Assembly (NCBI GenBank): GCA_964384525.1
Contig: CAYLKO010000004.1
Span: 1 to 64,000 of the forward strand
DNA: 64,000 nt
Direction of reading: 5' to 3'
Source of the DNA: SHZI01 sp964384525
GTDB lineage: Bacteria > Pseudomonadota > Gammaproteobacteria > Steroidobacterales > GCA-2729495
Of the stretch, positions 43,595-52,602 are shown piece by piece. Numbering within the stretch: position 1 is the first letter of the stretch; every line of letters starts with the position of its first letter. A program made the position numbers and the translations under genes. The notes beneath the pieces were generated by a model that saw nothing but the letters and a program-made list of their open reading frames with translations, ran no database searches and had not been told where the DNA came from.

Positions 43595-44178
43595 TGGCGC
43601 CTGCGGCCAGGCGACGCAAGCGACGCAGTGGTCGCCGTCGCAGCGGGAGCAGCGGCCTGCCGCGCGGTGCGGCGATGGGCACCCTGCTGCTGGTGGCGGT
43701 GCTCGGGCTGGGCTGGTTCTTTAGATCGGTGCTCGTGACGGCGCCGGACCTCGGACAGCCTGATGCTCCAGCTGCAGAACCTGCGGTCAAGGCAAAACCC
43801 GATCAAGCCAGGCAGGCCACCGCACCGGCAACCGGCGAGCACGAACGCTTCGAGTTCTACGACATGCTGCCCGAGGCCCAGGTGGACGTGAACGTGCCGC
43901 CACCGGCACGACCCGCCACCACGCCGCCGCCGGTGTCCGTGCCCGGCATCTATGTCATCCAGGCCGGCGCCTACCCGAACTACGCGGAGGCGGACAAGGT
44001 GAAGGCGCGGCTGGCGCTGCTGGGCATCGTCGCAGCCATCCAGAAGGTGGAAAACAAGGGGGCCGTCTTTCATCGCGTGCGCATCGGGCCCATCAATGAC
44101 CTGCGCGAGCTGAATCGGGTTCGTGGCCGCTTGCGCGACAGTCGCATCGAGTATCTGGTGATACCGGTCAGTGACTAG
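43594..44178 (+). CDS. SPOR domain protein (FtsN-like)
   Basis: The 194-residue protein starts with GTG overlapping the argS stop (TAGTG). It has a short Arg-rich cytoplasmic end (RRRKRRSGRRRSG), one membrane helix (about 27-45, AMGTLLLVAVLGLGWFF), a Pro/Ala-rich periplasmic linker and a C-terminal SPOR domain (about 117-190, GIYVIQAGAYPNYAEADKVK and VFHRVRIGPINDLRELNRVRG). This is the FtsN layout: SPOR binds denuded peptidoglycan at the septum, and FtsN activates division. FtsN-like genes commonly follow argS in related genomes. It converges on ntrX with six bases between stops. Confidence 0.9.
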   Translation: MAPAARRRKRRSGRRRSGSSGLPRGAAMGTLLLVAVLGLGWFFRSVLVTAPDLGQPDAPAAEPAVKAKPDQARQATAPATGEHERFEFYDMLPEAQVDVNVPPPARPATTPPPVSVPGIYVIQAGAYPNYAEADKVKARLALLGIVAAIQKVENKGAVFHRVRIGPINDLRELNRVRGRLRDSRIEYLVIPVSD

Positions 44179-44184
44179 GCTGCC

Positions 44185-45540
44185 TCAGTCCTCTTCCGCC
44201 ATCTGCCGGAAGTCGACGCCGAGCGCCCGCAGTTTCCGATACAGATGCGTGCGCTCCATGCCCACCCGTTTCGCCAGCTGGCCGACGCGCCCACCGCACA
44301 GTGCGAGCTGCTGGGTCAGGTAGGCCCGTTCAAACTTCTCGCGCGCCTCGCGCAAGGGCAGGCTCAGGAGATCCTGCTTGACCAGCGGTTCAGGGCTGCT
44401 GCCAGCCGGCGTCAGCTGCAGCTCCAGCTCGGCGAGTTCGATCTCTTCCGGACCACCGGCAACCAGCAAGCGGCGCACCAGATTGCCAAGCTCCCGGACG
44501 TTGCCCGGCCAGGGGTAGTGACGCAGGCGGTTCTGGGCCGCCAGTCCAAAGCGCCGGAAGGGCAGGTCTTCGTCATCGACCAAACGATCGACCGCATAGC
44601 GCAGCAGTTCGGGCACATCCTCATGGCGATCGCGCAGCGGTGGCACGCGCAATTCGAGCACGGCAAGCCGCGACAGCAGTTCGGGCAGCACGAGGCCGCC
44701 GGGATCCGGGGCGAGCGATGCCATCACGCGCAGATCCAGCGGTATCGACGTGGATTCGCCCAGCCGCACGAAGCTGCCCTGCTCCAGCGTTCCGGCCAGC
44801 AGCCGCTGGGCCTCGAGGCACAGGTCCTGCAGGTCGCGGATGAACAGGGTGCCGCCCGCCGCCTGCTCCAGGGCGCCGGGCTGTGCTTCTCCCTGCTGCA
44901 CACAGCCGAAGAGCAGCGTGGCGGCGTTCTCGGCAGGCACGGCGGCGCCCGTGAGGGCCACGAAGGGACGGGGCGAATGGCTCGCCAGATCATGCAGATA
45001 GTGGGCCAGCACCGTGCGCCCGGCTCCTGACTCGCCGACGATCAGCACCGGCTCGGAGCGCTTGGCAACCGAGGCCGCCTGATCACGCAGGGCGCGCATC
45101 AGGTGGCCGCGGCCACCGGGCGCCAGCCGCTTGGGCAACAGGGTGCGCACGGCCGACTTCCTGGACTCGGGAGTCTTGTCCAGCGCGCGCTCAACGGTGC
45201 GCAGCAGTTTGGCCAGCGACAGCGGCTTCTCCACAAAGTCCACGGCGCCCAGCCGGGTGGCTTCCACCGCGGTTTCCACCGTGCCGTGCCCCGAGAGGAT
45301 CACCACCGGGCAGCGGGGCGAACCGGCCCGCGCCCATTCCCTGAGCAAGGTGATGCCGTCCACGTCCGGCATCCAGACATCCAGCAGGATGAGATCGGGC
45401 CGCTCCCGGCCAACCTCGGCGCGGGCGGCGGCGGCGTCGGCGGCCACGCTGACTGCATAGCCCTCGTCCACCAGAATGTCGCTGATCGTCGTGCGGATGT
45501 CTTCTTCGTCGTCGACCACCAGGATATGTGCGGCATTCAT
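44185..45540 (-). CDS. ntrX: NtrX-like response regulator with degenerate sigma-54 ATPase domain
   Basis: The 451-residue response regulator has an intact receiver (about 1-120: VDDEEDIR, phospho-Asp in ILLDVWMPD, Lys in FVEKPLS). A central AAA+ domain (about 140-370) and a C-terminal Fis-type helix-turn-helix (GGRVGQLAKRVGMERTHLYRKL) follow. The AAA+ core is altered at every key site: Walker A reads GESGAGRT (Lys replaced by Arg), the Walker B region reads GGTLFIRDL instead of GGTLFLDEI, and the GAFTGA loop is missing. PWPGNVREL is kept. It probably binds DNA in response to NtrY but cannot hydrolyse ATP or remodel sigma-54 holoenzyme. It overlaps ntrY by four bases. Confidence 0.9.
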   Translation of the reverse strand: MNAAHILVVDDEEDIRTTISDILVDEGYAVSVAADAAAARAEVGRERPDLILLDVWMPDVDGITLLREWARAGSPRCPVVILSGHGTVETAVEATRLGAVDFVEKPLSLAKLLRTVERALDKTPESRKSAVRTLLPKRLAPGGRGHLMRALRDQAASVAKRSEPVLIVGESGAGRTVLAHYLHDLASHSPRPFVALTGAAVPAENAATLLFGCVQQGEAQPGALEQAAGGTLFIRDLQDLCLEAQRLLAGTLEQGSFVRLGESTSIPLDLRVMASLAPDPGGLVLPELLSRLAVLELRVPPLRDRHEDVPELLRYAVDRLVDDEDLPFRRFGLAAQNRLRHYPWPGNVRELGNLVRRLLVAGGPEEIELAELELQLTPAGSSPEPLVKQDLLSLPLREAREKFERAYLTQQLALCGGRVGQLAKRVGMERTHLYRKLRALGVDFRQMAEED

Positions 45541-47837
45541 GCTCTTTCCCTCGGTTGCTCGGGATGGACGGCGCGCAGATCCCGGACCACATCACGACCC
45601 GTCGCCGTGATCGGCCGCCGCACGACCAGACGCGCACCCCGTTCGGGCAGATTCTCGGCGGCTACCGTGCCGCCATGTTCCTCCACCAGTTTTTTCACGA
45701 TTGCCAGGCCGAGTCCAGTGCCCTTTTTCTTGCTGGTTACATAAGGTTCGAAAATCCGCGTCAGGACGTCGGCGGCAAAGCCGGGCCCATTGTCGGTCAC
45801 GCTGATTTCCGCGTACTCCCGCTGCGGCGCTTTATCCCCATTGGGACTGCGACGGGCGGCAATCTCCACCAGGCCGTCAGCCCGGCCTTCGAGCGCCTCC
45901 TGGGCGTTGCGGATCAGGTTGTGCAGCAGCTGGCGCACCCGCACGGCATCGGCTTCGATTTCCAGGTCGGGCTCGAGCGCCAGCGTTATCCGCGGCTGGC
46001 TTTCCTGCGAGCGGTACAGCCACGCAACCTCCCGCACGAGCTGGGTCAGATCAACCCGGGCGATGTTGACCTGCGGCACCTGGGCATATTCACTGAAGGC
46101 GTTGACCATATCGCGCATCGCCTCGACCTGCTGGACTATCGTGTGCGTGGAGCGATCGAGGATCTGTGCGTCTTCCTCGGCCATTTGCGGCAGATAGCGG
46201 CGCCGGATCCGCTCGGCCGCCAGTCGAATGGGCGTCAGCGGATTCTTGATTTCATGGGCGAGCCGTCGGGCAACCTCGCCCCAGGCGGCATCCCGCTGGG
46301 CCACCAGCAGATCCGTGACATCGTCAAAGACCACGATGCCGCCGGAAGCCATCTCCGGCCCGCCCGGCGGATCACCCTGCATGCCGGGCGCCAGTTCCCT
46401 GGGCAGCGCAGAACTGGCGCAGTTCAGTATGCGCCTCATCGAGTCCGTGTTCAGCACGATCTGCCCGCGCCACTCGCGTTGCTCGCCCAGAAGGTGCGGG
46501 TGGCACTCGGCGATGAACTGGGCAGCCAGCGGGCCGGTGGCGGCGATCTGTTCCAGCGACTGGCCGACGCGCGAGGCAAGATCGACGCCGAGAATTTCAC
46601 CCGCCGCCACATTGGCAATGCGGATCTGGCCGTTCGGATCGCTGGCGATGACGCCCGTGGACAGGTTGCCCAGCACCGCAGCGAGGCTCGCCCGCTCTTT
46701 TTCCAGCTGCTGCTGGCTGATGCGACTCTCCTCGCGGGCGCGGCCGAGCCGCTCGATCATTCCGTTGAACGACTCGATCAGAAAGCCCACCTCATCGGCC
46801 GTGCCGGGCTTCAGGCGGGTGTCGAAGTCGCCCTTTGCCACCGCTTCCGTCCCGGCTGCCAGCGATTCGATGGGCGCCGCGAGACGGCGGGCCAGATAGA
46901 AGGCGCCGGCCGCTGCCGCCAGCAGCGACAACATCAGCACCAGCGACAGGGTCAGCGTCAGGTTGTCCTTGAGCGGATCACGCAGGAAGCGCAGTTCGGC
47001 GTAACGGGTATAGGTGTCCTCAACGGCATCGACCAGCCGGCCCTGCCGGTTGCTGATCGGGAATACCGCCTGCAGATAGCGCGACTGGACGGCCGGGTCG
47101 TCGGCCCCGATGCCGGCTGGATGATCCGGAATGATGACTGCCGAGCGGATCTGGTAACGCGCACCGCCGAGCGGTTCCAGCGCCACGAAGCGCTGGCGGT
47201 GCCGAAGCTGGTTCACGACGTCCTCGGACAGGCTGGGCGGCAGGGCATCAGCGCGCACGCTCGAGGCCTCGACGTGCAGGTCCGACATGAACACCGTCAG
47301 TTCTTCCGCGCCGGCGTCGGCGCGCAGCACATTCAGGGCGCGGGCGAGCGCGGCCCCGTCCAGATCGCCGATGGCGCCGGCCAGCGCCCCGGTTTGCAGC
47401 AGGCGGGAATTTGCCTGGACGTCGAGCGCCTCGCGACTGAAGCGCAGGGCCGAGGACAACTCCTGCTCCAGATCGGTATCGAACCAGCTGTCGATCCCGC
47501 CGTGCAGAAACTGCAGGGCGAATACATAGACCACCAGCAGCGGCGCCAGCGTCAGGCCAACGAACATGGCCACGAGCCGGGCCCGCAGGCGCGCACCGGG
47601 GGCCCGACGCCGGTAATCGCGAACGAGGCGGAACAGATTGAAGCAGATGAGGCCCAGCAGCACGACGGCGGCGGCGGCGTTGATGACCAGCAGCAGCACA
47701 TGCCGTTGCCCGAAGTCGGCGAGGCTGGGCGCGTAGCGGCCCAGCAGCACCAGCGCGACGATGCCCAGGAGCACGCCACCGCCGGCGGCGCCGGTCGTGA
47801 GGTAGCGTCGCAGCGGCACTGCCGTGTGCCGGATCAC
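45537..47837 (-). CDS. ntrY: Sensor histidine kinase NtrY-like
   Basis: The 766-residue kinase has three or four N-terminal membrane helices, a periplasmic loop (about 120-290) and a HAMP domain (about 315-370, RRLAAPIESLAAGTEAVAKG). A PAS domain (about 385-500, VLGNLSTGVIASDPNGQIRI) precedes the catalytic part. That part has the phospho-acceptor H-box RRLAHEIKNPLTPIRLAAER, the N-box LLHNLIRNAQEAL and the G-boxes TDNGPGFAADV and GTGLGLAIVKKLVEEHGG. All catalytic residues are present, in contrast to its degraded partner NtrX. NtrYX pairs control nitrogen, redox and envelope responses. It overlaps the DUF4390 gene by four bases at its start. Confidence 0.93.
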   Translation of the reverse strand: MIRHTAVPLRRYLTTGAAGGGVLLGIVALVLLGRYAPSLADFGQRHVLLLVINAAAAVVLLGLICFNLFRLVRDYRRRAPGARLRARLVAMFVGLTLAPLLVVYVFALQFLHGGIDSWFDTDLEQELSSALRFSREALDVQANSRLLQTGALAGAIGDLDGAALARALNVLRADAGAEELTVFMSDLHVEASSVRADALPPSLSEDVVNQLRHRQRFVALEPLGGARYQIRSAVIIPDHPAGIGADDPAVQSRYLQAVFPISNRQGRLVDAVEDTYTRYAELRFLRDPLKDNLTLTLSLVLMLSLLAAAAGAFYLARRLAAPIESLAAGTEAVAKGDFDTRLKPGTADEVGFLIESFNGMIERLGRAREESRISQQQLEKERASLAAVLGNLSTGVIASDPNGQIRIANVAAGEILGVDLASRVGQSLEQIAATGPLAAQFIAECHPHLLGEQREWRGQIVLNTDSMRRILNCASSALPRELAPGMQGDPPGGPEMASGGIVVFDDVTDLLVAQRDAAWGEVARRLAHEIKNPLTPIRLAAERIRRRYLPQMAEEDAQILDRSTHTIVQQVEAMRDMVNAFSEYAQVPQVNIARVDLTQLVREVAWLYRSQESQPRITLALEPDLEIEADAVRVRQLLHNLIRNAQEALEGRADGLVEIAARRSPNGDKAPQREYAEISVTDNGPGFAADVLTRIFEPYVTSKKKGTGLGLAIVKKLVEEHGGTVAAENLPERGARLVVRRPITATGRDVVRDLRAVHPEQPRERA

Positions 47838-48511
47838 GGCAGGGACTCCGGCTGCGGACCCGGCTCCTGATCCACTGGCTGGCGCAGGGGCCAGTGATAC
47901 CAGTCGCTTTCCAGCGTGAAGTCGTCATCCCAGAAAGCCAGCATCCGCAAGGGTCCCGGCAGCTGTTGCTGATCCAGGACGGCGCGCAGGCCCACCTCGT
48001 ATTGCAGGCTGTCGTCGATGAGCGCGGCATCGATGAGGGGCAGGGCCGTGATGCGGCCCAGATCATTGAGCGCCGCAAACAACGTGGTATGCGCCTGCTG
48101 GTCGCCGCTGTTCTTGTTGCGCACCAGATAGCCGCGCGCCAGCGGTTGCCAGGACAGCTCGAACTGCTGGCGCAGCGATGCCACGGCGGCATTGAACCAC
48201 CAGCGCCGCGTTTCGCTCACTTCAACCTGCAGCTCGAAGGTCAGGGGAATGCCACTTTGCAGGGCGTTCAGGGTTTCGCGGTTCAGCCGATAATCAATCC
48301 GCGCGTGCAGATACCAGACACCGGCTTCGAGCCGCGTGCCGGCATCGCGGATTTCCAGGCCGGTTTCCTGGGCGTGGGCAGCGCCGGGCCACAGTGCTGT
48401 CGACAGGCCCGTCAACAGAAGCAGGCAGGCGAGGAACAGCGTGGCGGAATGGCCATCGCGGCCCGCCTTCTGCCCGGGCACGCCCCTGCTGTTGCCGGAT
48501 ATGGCCATCAC
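47834..48511 (-). CDS. DUF4390 domain-containing exported protein
   Basis: The 225-residue protein has a signal sequence (about 22-48, SATLFLACLLLLTGL, ending AAHA-QE) and a DUF4390 domain (about 50-205), with DAGTRLEAGVWYLHARIDYRL and FAALNDLGRITALPLID. The family is found next to ntrYX and rsmB in Xanthomonadales-like genomes; its function is unknown, and a periplasmic input to NtrY is a reasonable guess from conserved order. It starts seven bases after rsmB, and its stop overlaps the ntrY ATG. Confidence 0.88.
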   Translation of the reverse strand: MMAISGNSRGVPGQKAGRDGHSATLFLACLLLLTGLSTALWPGAAHAQETGLEIRDAGTRLEAGVWYLHARIDYRLNRETLNALQSGIPLTFELQVEVSETRRWWFNAAVASLRQQFELSWQPLARGYLVRNKNSGDQQAHTTLFAALNDLGRITALPLIDAALIDDSLQYEVGLRAVLDQQQLPGPLRMLAFWDDDFTLESDWYHWPLRQPVDQEPGPQPESLP

Positions 48512-48518
48512 CGGATAT

Positions 48519-49847
48519 TCAGCCTTTCCGCGGGTGCTGGTTGCTGGTCATCATCAGAGCATAGTAGAACCCGTCGGTATCGCTGTCGCCCGGCAGGAGC
48601 TGCAGACCCGGCCGGGGCGTGTCGGCCAGCAGCCTGACGGTGCCCGTGGCCAGCGCCGCCTGGACAACGGCGTCATTCTCGGCCCGCAACACCGAACAGG
48701 TGCTGTACAGCAGCCGGCCCCCGGGTTTCAAAAGCGGCCAGAGCTGGTCGAGCAGGCGGCGCTGGCGCGCCACGAGCGCCGGCAGATCATCCGGACGGCG
48801 CAGCAGCTTGATATCCGGGTGCCGGCGAATGACCCCGGTGGCCGAGCAGGGCGCATCGACGAGAATCCGGTCGAAACGACGACCATCCCACCAGTCGGCC
48901 GGCACCAGCGCATCGCCTTCGATTAGCGTGGCCGCAAAGCCCAGGCGGCGCAGGTTGTCGTCGACCCGGCGCAGGCGGGCGGCGGAAATATCCAGCGCGG
49001 TCATGTCCAGATCACCACCCGCCCATTCGAGCAGATGGGTGGTCTTGCCGCCGGGAGCGGCGCAGGCATCCAGCACGCGCATGCCGCGCGTCGGCGCCAG
49101 CAGCGGGGCCGCCAGCTGGGATGCCGCGTCCTGCACGCTGACCAGGCCATCGGCAAAACCCGGCAGCTGCTGGACCGGCACGGCAGCTTCCAGCTTCAGT
49201 GCATCGGGAAAATCGGGGTTCGAGCTTGTGCCGAGGCCAAGCTCGGCAGCCAGGCGGTGGGCGTAATCAGCCACCGTGCCACGGCTGCGGTTCACCCGCA
49301 GCCAGACCGGCGGGTGCTGCTGGCCGGCCGCCGCGATGGCTTCCCACTGGTCCGGCCAGTCCGCGCGCAGGCGCGCAAGCAGCCAGGCCGGGTGGGAATA
49401 CCGGGCCGCCCGATCCCCGGCCAGGCTCGCGAGCAGTGCGGGGGCCTCACGCTGAAAGCGACGCAGGCTCGCATTCACGAGGCCGGCTGCATGGGCCAGG
49501 CCGAGCAGGCGCGCCGCCTCGACCGTGGCCGAGACCGCGGCGTAGTCCGGCTGTTCGGGATCCGCCAGCTGATGCAGACCAACCGACAACAGCGCTTCCA
49601 GCAGCCGGTCGCGATCTTTCAAGGGACGGGTCAGCAGCTTGGCGAGCAGCGCCTGATGCCGGTGATGGTTGCGGACCGCGCCATAGGCCAGCCAGTGCAC
49701 CTGGGCCTGGTCGCGTCTGGAAAAGGAAAAAGCCGGCGGATCGGCATTGAGGACCGCCTCCAGCGCCGCTTCCAGGGTCTGGCCCCGGGCCAGCACCGCG
49801 GCCACGGCGCTGGCCGCCGCCGCTCGGGTGGGCGCGCCGCTATACAC
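48519..49847 (-). CDS. rsmB: 16S rRNA (cytosine-967-C5)-methyltransferase
   Basis: RsmB has 442 residues from a GTG at 49847, which lies 13 bases after the fmt stop; an ATG further upstream would begin inside fmt. The NusB-like N-terminal domain (about 1-140, RAAAASAVAAVLARG) is followed by the Rossmann methyltransferase. The latter shows VLDACAAPGGKTTHLLE (SAM binding), ILVDAPCSATGVIRRHPD and LLYSTCSVLRAEN, with the two catalytic Cys of m5C RNA methylases. E. coli RsmB has 429 residues. It is part of the def-fmt-rsmB operon. Confidence 0.93.
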   Translation of the reverse strand: MYSGAPTRAAAASAVAAVLARGQTLEAALEAVLNADPPAFSFSRRDQAQVHWLAYGAVRNHHRHQALLAKLLTRPLKDRDRLLEALLSVGLHQLADPEQPDYAAVSATVEAARLLGLAHAAGLVNASLRRFQREAPALLASLAGDRAARYSHPAWLLARLRADWPDQWEAIAAAGQQHPPVWLRVNRSRGTVADYAHRLAAELGLGTSSNPDFPDALKLEAAVPVQQLPGFADGLVSVQDAASQLAAPLLAPTRGMRVLDACAAPGGKTTHLLEWAGGDLDMTALDISAARLRRVDDNLRRLGFAATLIEGDALVPADWWDGRRFDRILVDAPCSATGVIRRHPDIKLLRRPDDLPALVARQRRLLDQLWPLLKPGGRLLYSTCSVLRAENDAVVQAALATGTVRLLADTPRPGLQLLPGDSDTDGFYYALMMTSNQHPRKG

Positions 49848-49860
49848 ACCCGCCGAGCAC

Positions 49861-50790
49861 CTAGCCGAGGAGCGGGCGGCCCCGAGCAAAATCTGCAGCC
49901 GCCACCCTGGACCGCCCGGGTAGCTGGATTTCCGTGAGGCGCAGGCAACCGGCGCCCGTCTGCACGTCGATGCCGTCCACACCGACTGCCACGATCAGGC
50001 CGCAGGCATGGCTCGCCGCCGGTTTTCCGGGGTCCTGCACCGTGCCGGCGAAACAGCGCAGTTGCTGGCCATCCAGCACGGTTTCCGCCACCGGCCAGGG
50101 ATTGAAGGCGCGGATGCGGCGGGCGATCGCCGCGGCCGGTTCCCGCCAGTCGATATGCCCATCGGCCTTCTGGATGCGACCGGCATAGGTCACCCCGGCG
50201 GCCGGCTGCGGCGTTGGCGACAAGGCGCCGGCCAGCAGGGGTTCGAGAATGGCGCCGAGGGTTTCCGCACCCAGGTGCGCCAGGCGCATTTCAAGTTCAC
50301 CGGCAGTTTCCGTCTGGCCGATGGTCAGTGTCGCCGTGCGGTACACGGGGCCGGTGTCCAGCCCCGCTTCAAGCTGCATGATGCTCACCCCGGTCTCGTC
50401 ATCGCCGGCCAGGATGGCGGCCTGGATCGGCGATGCGCCCCGCCAGCGCGGCAGCAGGGAAGCATGCACATTCACGCATCCCAGCCGGGGAATCGCCAGC
50501 ACCGCAGGGGGCAGCAGGAGCCCATAAGCCACGACCACGATCAGGTCCGGCGCCAGCTCACGCAGGCTGGCCTGGATATCCGCCCCCTTCAGGTCAGGGG
50601 GCTGCAGCACGGGAATACCCAGCTCCAGCGCACACTGCTTGACGGGCCCGGCACGGACGCTGCGGCCGCGGCCCGCCGGCCGGTCGGGCTGGGTCAGGAC
50701 GGCGAGCGGCCGGCGGCCGAGCGCTGCCAGATGCTCGAGCGTGGGCGTGGCAAAGGCCGGTGATCCGGCAAACAGCAGACGACTGTTCAG
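49861..50790 (-). CDS. fmt: Methionyl-tRNA formyltransferase, apparent CTG start
   Basis: Fmt transfers a formyl group from 10-formyl-tetrahydrofolate to initiator Met-tRNA. The catalytic set is present: VNVHASLLPRWRGASPIQ (Asn and His) and GVSIMQLEAGLDTG (Asp). N-terminal homology (RLLFAGSPAFATPTLEHLAAL, TQPDRPAGRGR) runs back to 50790, where the codon aligned with Met1 is CTG, overlapping the def stop as CTGA. No ATG, GTG or TTG occurs in this frame between there and well into def, nor in the next 20 or so codons. With the CTG start the protein has 309 residues, close to the E. coli 315. A sequencing error is the alternative. The ATG at 50610 would delete the folate-binding N-terminus. Confidence 0.9.
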   Translation of the reverse strand: MNSRLLFAGSPAFATPTLEHLAALGRRPLAVLTQPDRPAGRGRSVRAGPVKQCALELGIPVLQPPDLKGADIQASLRELAPDLIVVVAYGLLLPPAVLAIPRLGCVNVHASLLPRWRGASPIQAAILAGDDETGVSIMQLEAGLDTGPVYRTATLTIGQTETAGELEMRLAHLGAETLGAILEPLLAGALSPTPQPAAGVTYAGRIQKADGHIDWREPAAAIARRIRAFNPWPVAETVLDGQQLRCFAGTVQDPGKPAASHACGLIVAVGVDGIDVQTGAGCLRLTEIQLPGRSRVAAADFARGRPLLG

Positions 50791-51362
50791 ATGACCGGAA
50801 TCCGGTCTCGCGCGGGCTGGCGTTGCGCCGGGGTGACCTCCGGCGTCTCGTCCGGTGACTTGCCGTCGCGGCGCCGCGATTTCAACGCGCGCTTTTTCAG
50901 GCGCTGGCGCTTCATTTCCGACAGGTAGTCCACAAACAGCTTGCCATCGAGATGATCCAGCTCGTGCTGGATGCAGACTCCCAGCAGACCGTTGGCGTCG
51001 AACTCGATGACCTGGCCGGCCTTGTCCAGCGCCTTCACCCGGATGTGCGTGGCGCGCTCCACGCCTTCCGTGACACCCGGCACGGACAGGCAGCCCTCAT
51101 CGCCGATCTCCCTGCCCTCGCGGATCAGGATTTCCGGATTGATCAGCACATGCGGCTCATTGCGATCGTCGGAGACATCGAGGACCACGAGACGGATGTG
51201 CCGGTCGACCTGCGTCGCCGCCAGGCCCACGCCGGGGGCGGCATACATGGTGTCGAGCATGTCGGCGGCGAGCTGGCGGATCTCGTCGGTCACGGCCGCA
51301 ACCGGTTGCGCCTTGATGCGGAGCCTGGGGTCCGGGTACTCGAGGATTTTCAGCATCGCCAT
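50787..51362 (-). CDS. def: Peptide deformylase
   Basis: The 191-residue metalloenzyme removes the N-formyl group from new proteins. All three motifs are present: GVGLAATQV, EGCLSVPG (metal-binding Cys) and QHELDHLDG (metal-binding His pair and catalytic Glu). A C-terminal extension of about 25 residues beyond the usual length is Arg/Lys/Pro-rich. The ATG at 51362 follows a GAAGG site; a second ATG two codons later is possible. It is the first gene of the leftward operon and faces away from lysM, with 137 bp between starts. Confidence 0.95.
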   Translation of the reverse strand: MAMLKILEYPDPRLRIKAQPVAAVTDEIRQLAADMLDTMYAAPGVGLAATQVDRHIRLVVLDVSDDRNEPHVLINPEILIREGREIGDEGCLSVPGVTEGVERATHIRVKALDKAGQVIEFDANGLLGVCIQHELDHLDGKLFVDYLSEMKRQRLKKRALKSRRRDGKSPDETPEVTPAQRQPARDRIPVI

Positions 51363-51499
51363 CGTGCGGCCTTCACAGTTTGGAGCAAGGTGCTAGGTAA
51401 GCAGCTGGATTTTATGCTACATCTGCGCAGGTTGGGCGCGGAATGCGGCATCGGGCATGTCGCAGCATCATTACGGACAAAGTCAGGGATGGAGTCCCC
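51363..51499. promoter_or_regulatory. Divergent promoter region between def and lysM
   Basis: This 137-bp spacer must drive the def operon leftward and the lysM-dprA run rightward. A ribosome-binding site GGATGGAG precedes the lysM ATG. A somewhat AT-richer patch lies near 51395-51425. No -35/-10 pair was assigned. Confidence 0.4.
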
Positions 51500-52576
51500 A
51501 TGAGAATCTCCCGGAGTTCAGGCCGGTTGGCCGCGGTATTGACCTTGACGCTGGCGCTTGGCGCCGCGGCAGGCGGTCTGTTTGCGCAGCAGGGTGGCGG
51601 CATTCCGTTGAATCCCTCGCATCCCGACCACTATGTCGTGAAGCCGGGTGACACGCTCTGGGATATTTCCGCGATGTTCCTGCGCAATCCATGGAACTGG
51701 CCGGAGATCTGGTACGTCAATCCACAGATCGAAAATCCCCACCTGATTTATCCCGGCGATGAACTGACGCTGGTCTACGTCGACGGCCAGCCGCAACTGC
51801 GCATGGCGCGCGGCGCCGGCGCCACCGGCACGGAACGCCTCTCGCCGCGCATTCGCGAAGAACATCTCAACGCCGCCATCACCACCATTCCCTACAACGT
51901 CATCGAGCCCTTCCTCAGCAAGGGCATGGTGCTCTCGCGGGATGAGTTCAAGGACCTGCCCTATATCGTGGCGTTGCGCGACAAGCACCTGATCGGCGCC
52001 TCGGGCAATGAAGTTTATGTGCGCGGCACCACGGCGACACCGGGCGCGACTTATGCCGTGGTCCACATGGGCGACAAACTGGTCGATCCGGATGACGGCA
52101 AGGTGCTGGGCTACGAAGGCATCTACGTGGCCGATGGCCGCATCCGCCGGGGCGGTGACCCGGCCACGCTGGAGATCAACAACTCGCAGCGTGAAGTGCT
52201 GGAAGGTGACCGGCTGGTCACGCACCAGGATTCCCTGCCGCTGTCGTTCGAGCCCCGGGCTCCGGATCGCCCCATCGATGGCCGGATCGTGCATGTCGTC
52301 GACGGCGTGACGCAGATCGGCCAGTACCAGGTGATCGTCATCAACCGCGGCACGCGCGATGGCCTGGCCCCGGGCCATGTCCTGACCGTCTGGCAGGCTG
52401 GCAACAAGGTGGTCGATCGGACCGATACCGGTGTTTTTGGCGGCAAAGTGCAGTTGCCGGACGAGCGGGCCGGGACTCTAATGGTCTTCAAGACCTACGA
52501 CCGCATGAGCTACGCGCTGGTCATGCAGGCCGAAGGGCCGATTCACACCCTCGACAAAGTGCGCAATCCAAGCTGA
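51500..52576 (+). CDS. LysM peptidoglycan-binding domain protein
   Basis: The 358-residue exported protein has a signal peptide (about 1-29, LAAVLTLTLALGAAAGGLFA) and an N-terminal LysM domain (about 45-95, YVVKPGDTLWDISAMFLRNP and NPHLIYPGDELTLVYVDG). A conserved region of unknown fold follows, with EEHLNAAITTIPYNVIEPFLS. This gene sits between def and dprA in Pseudomonas and Xanthomonas as well; it is thought to bind the cell wall. The start is preceded by GGATGGAG. It ends 27 bp before dprA. Confidence 0.92.
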   Translation: MRISRSSGRLAAVLTLTLALGAAAGGLFAQQGGGIPLNPSHPDHYVVKPGDTLWDISAMFLRNPWNWPEIWYVNPQIENPHLIYPGDELTLVYVDGQPQLRMARGAGATGTERLSPRIREEHLNAAITTIPYNVIEPFLSKGMVLSRDEFKDLPYIVALRDKHLIGASGNEVYVRGTTATPGATYAVVHMGDKLVDPDDGKVLGYEGIYVADGRIRRGGDPATLEINNSQREVLEGDRLVTHQDSLPLSFEPRAPDRPIDGRIVHVVDGVTQIGQYQVIVINRGTRDGLAPGHVLTVWQAGNKVVDRTDTGVFGGKVQLPDERAGTLMVFKTYDRMSYALVMQAEGPIHTLDKVRNPS

Positions 52577-52602
52577 CCCGCTGGCCGAGCTGACCACGCT
52601 GG

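Noticed and set aside
45528..47870. A 780-codon plus-strand open frame opposite ntrY
   Set aside because: It mirrors the NtrY kinase, shows Arg/His/Gln-rich composition with no domain, and has no ribosome-binding site; a GC-rich antisense shadow.
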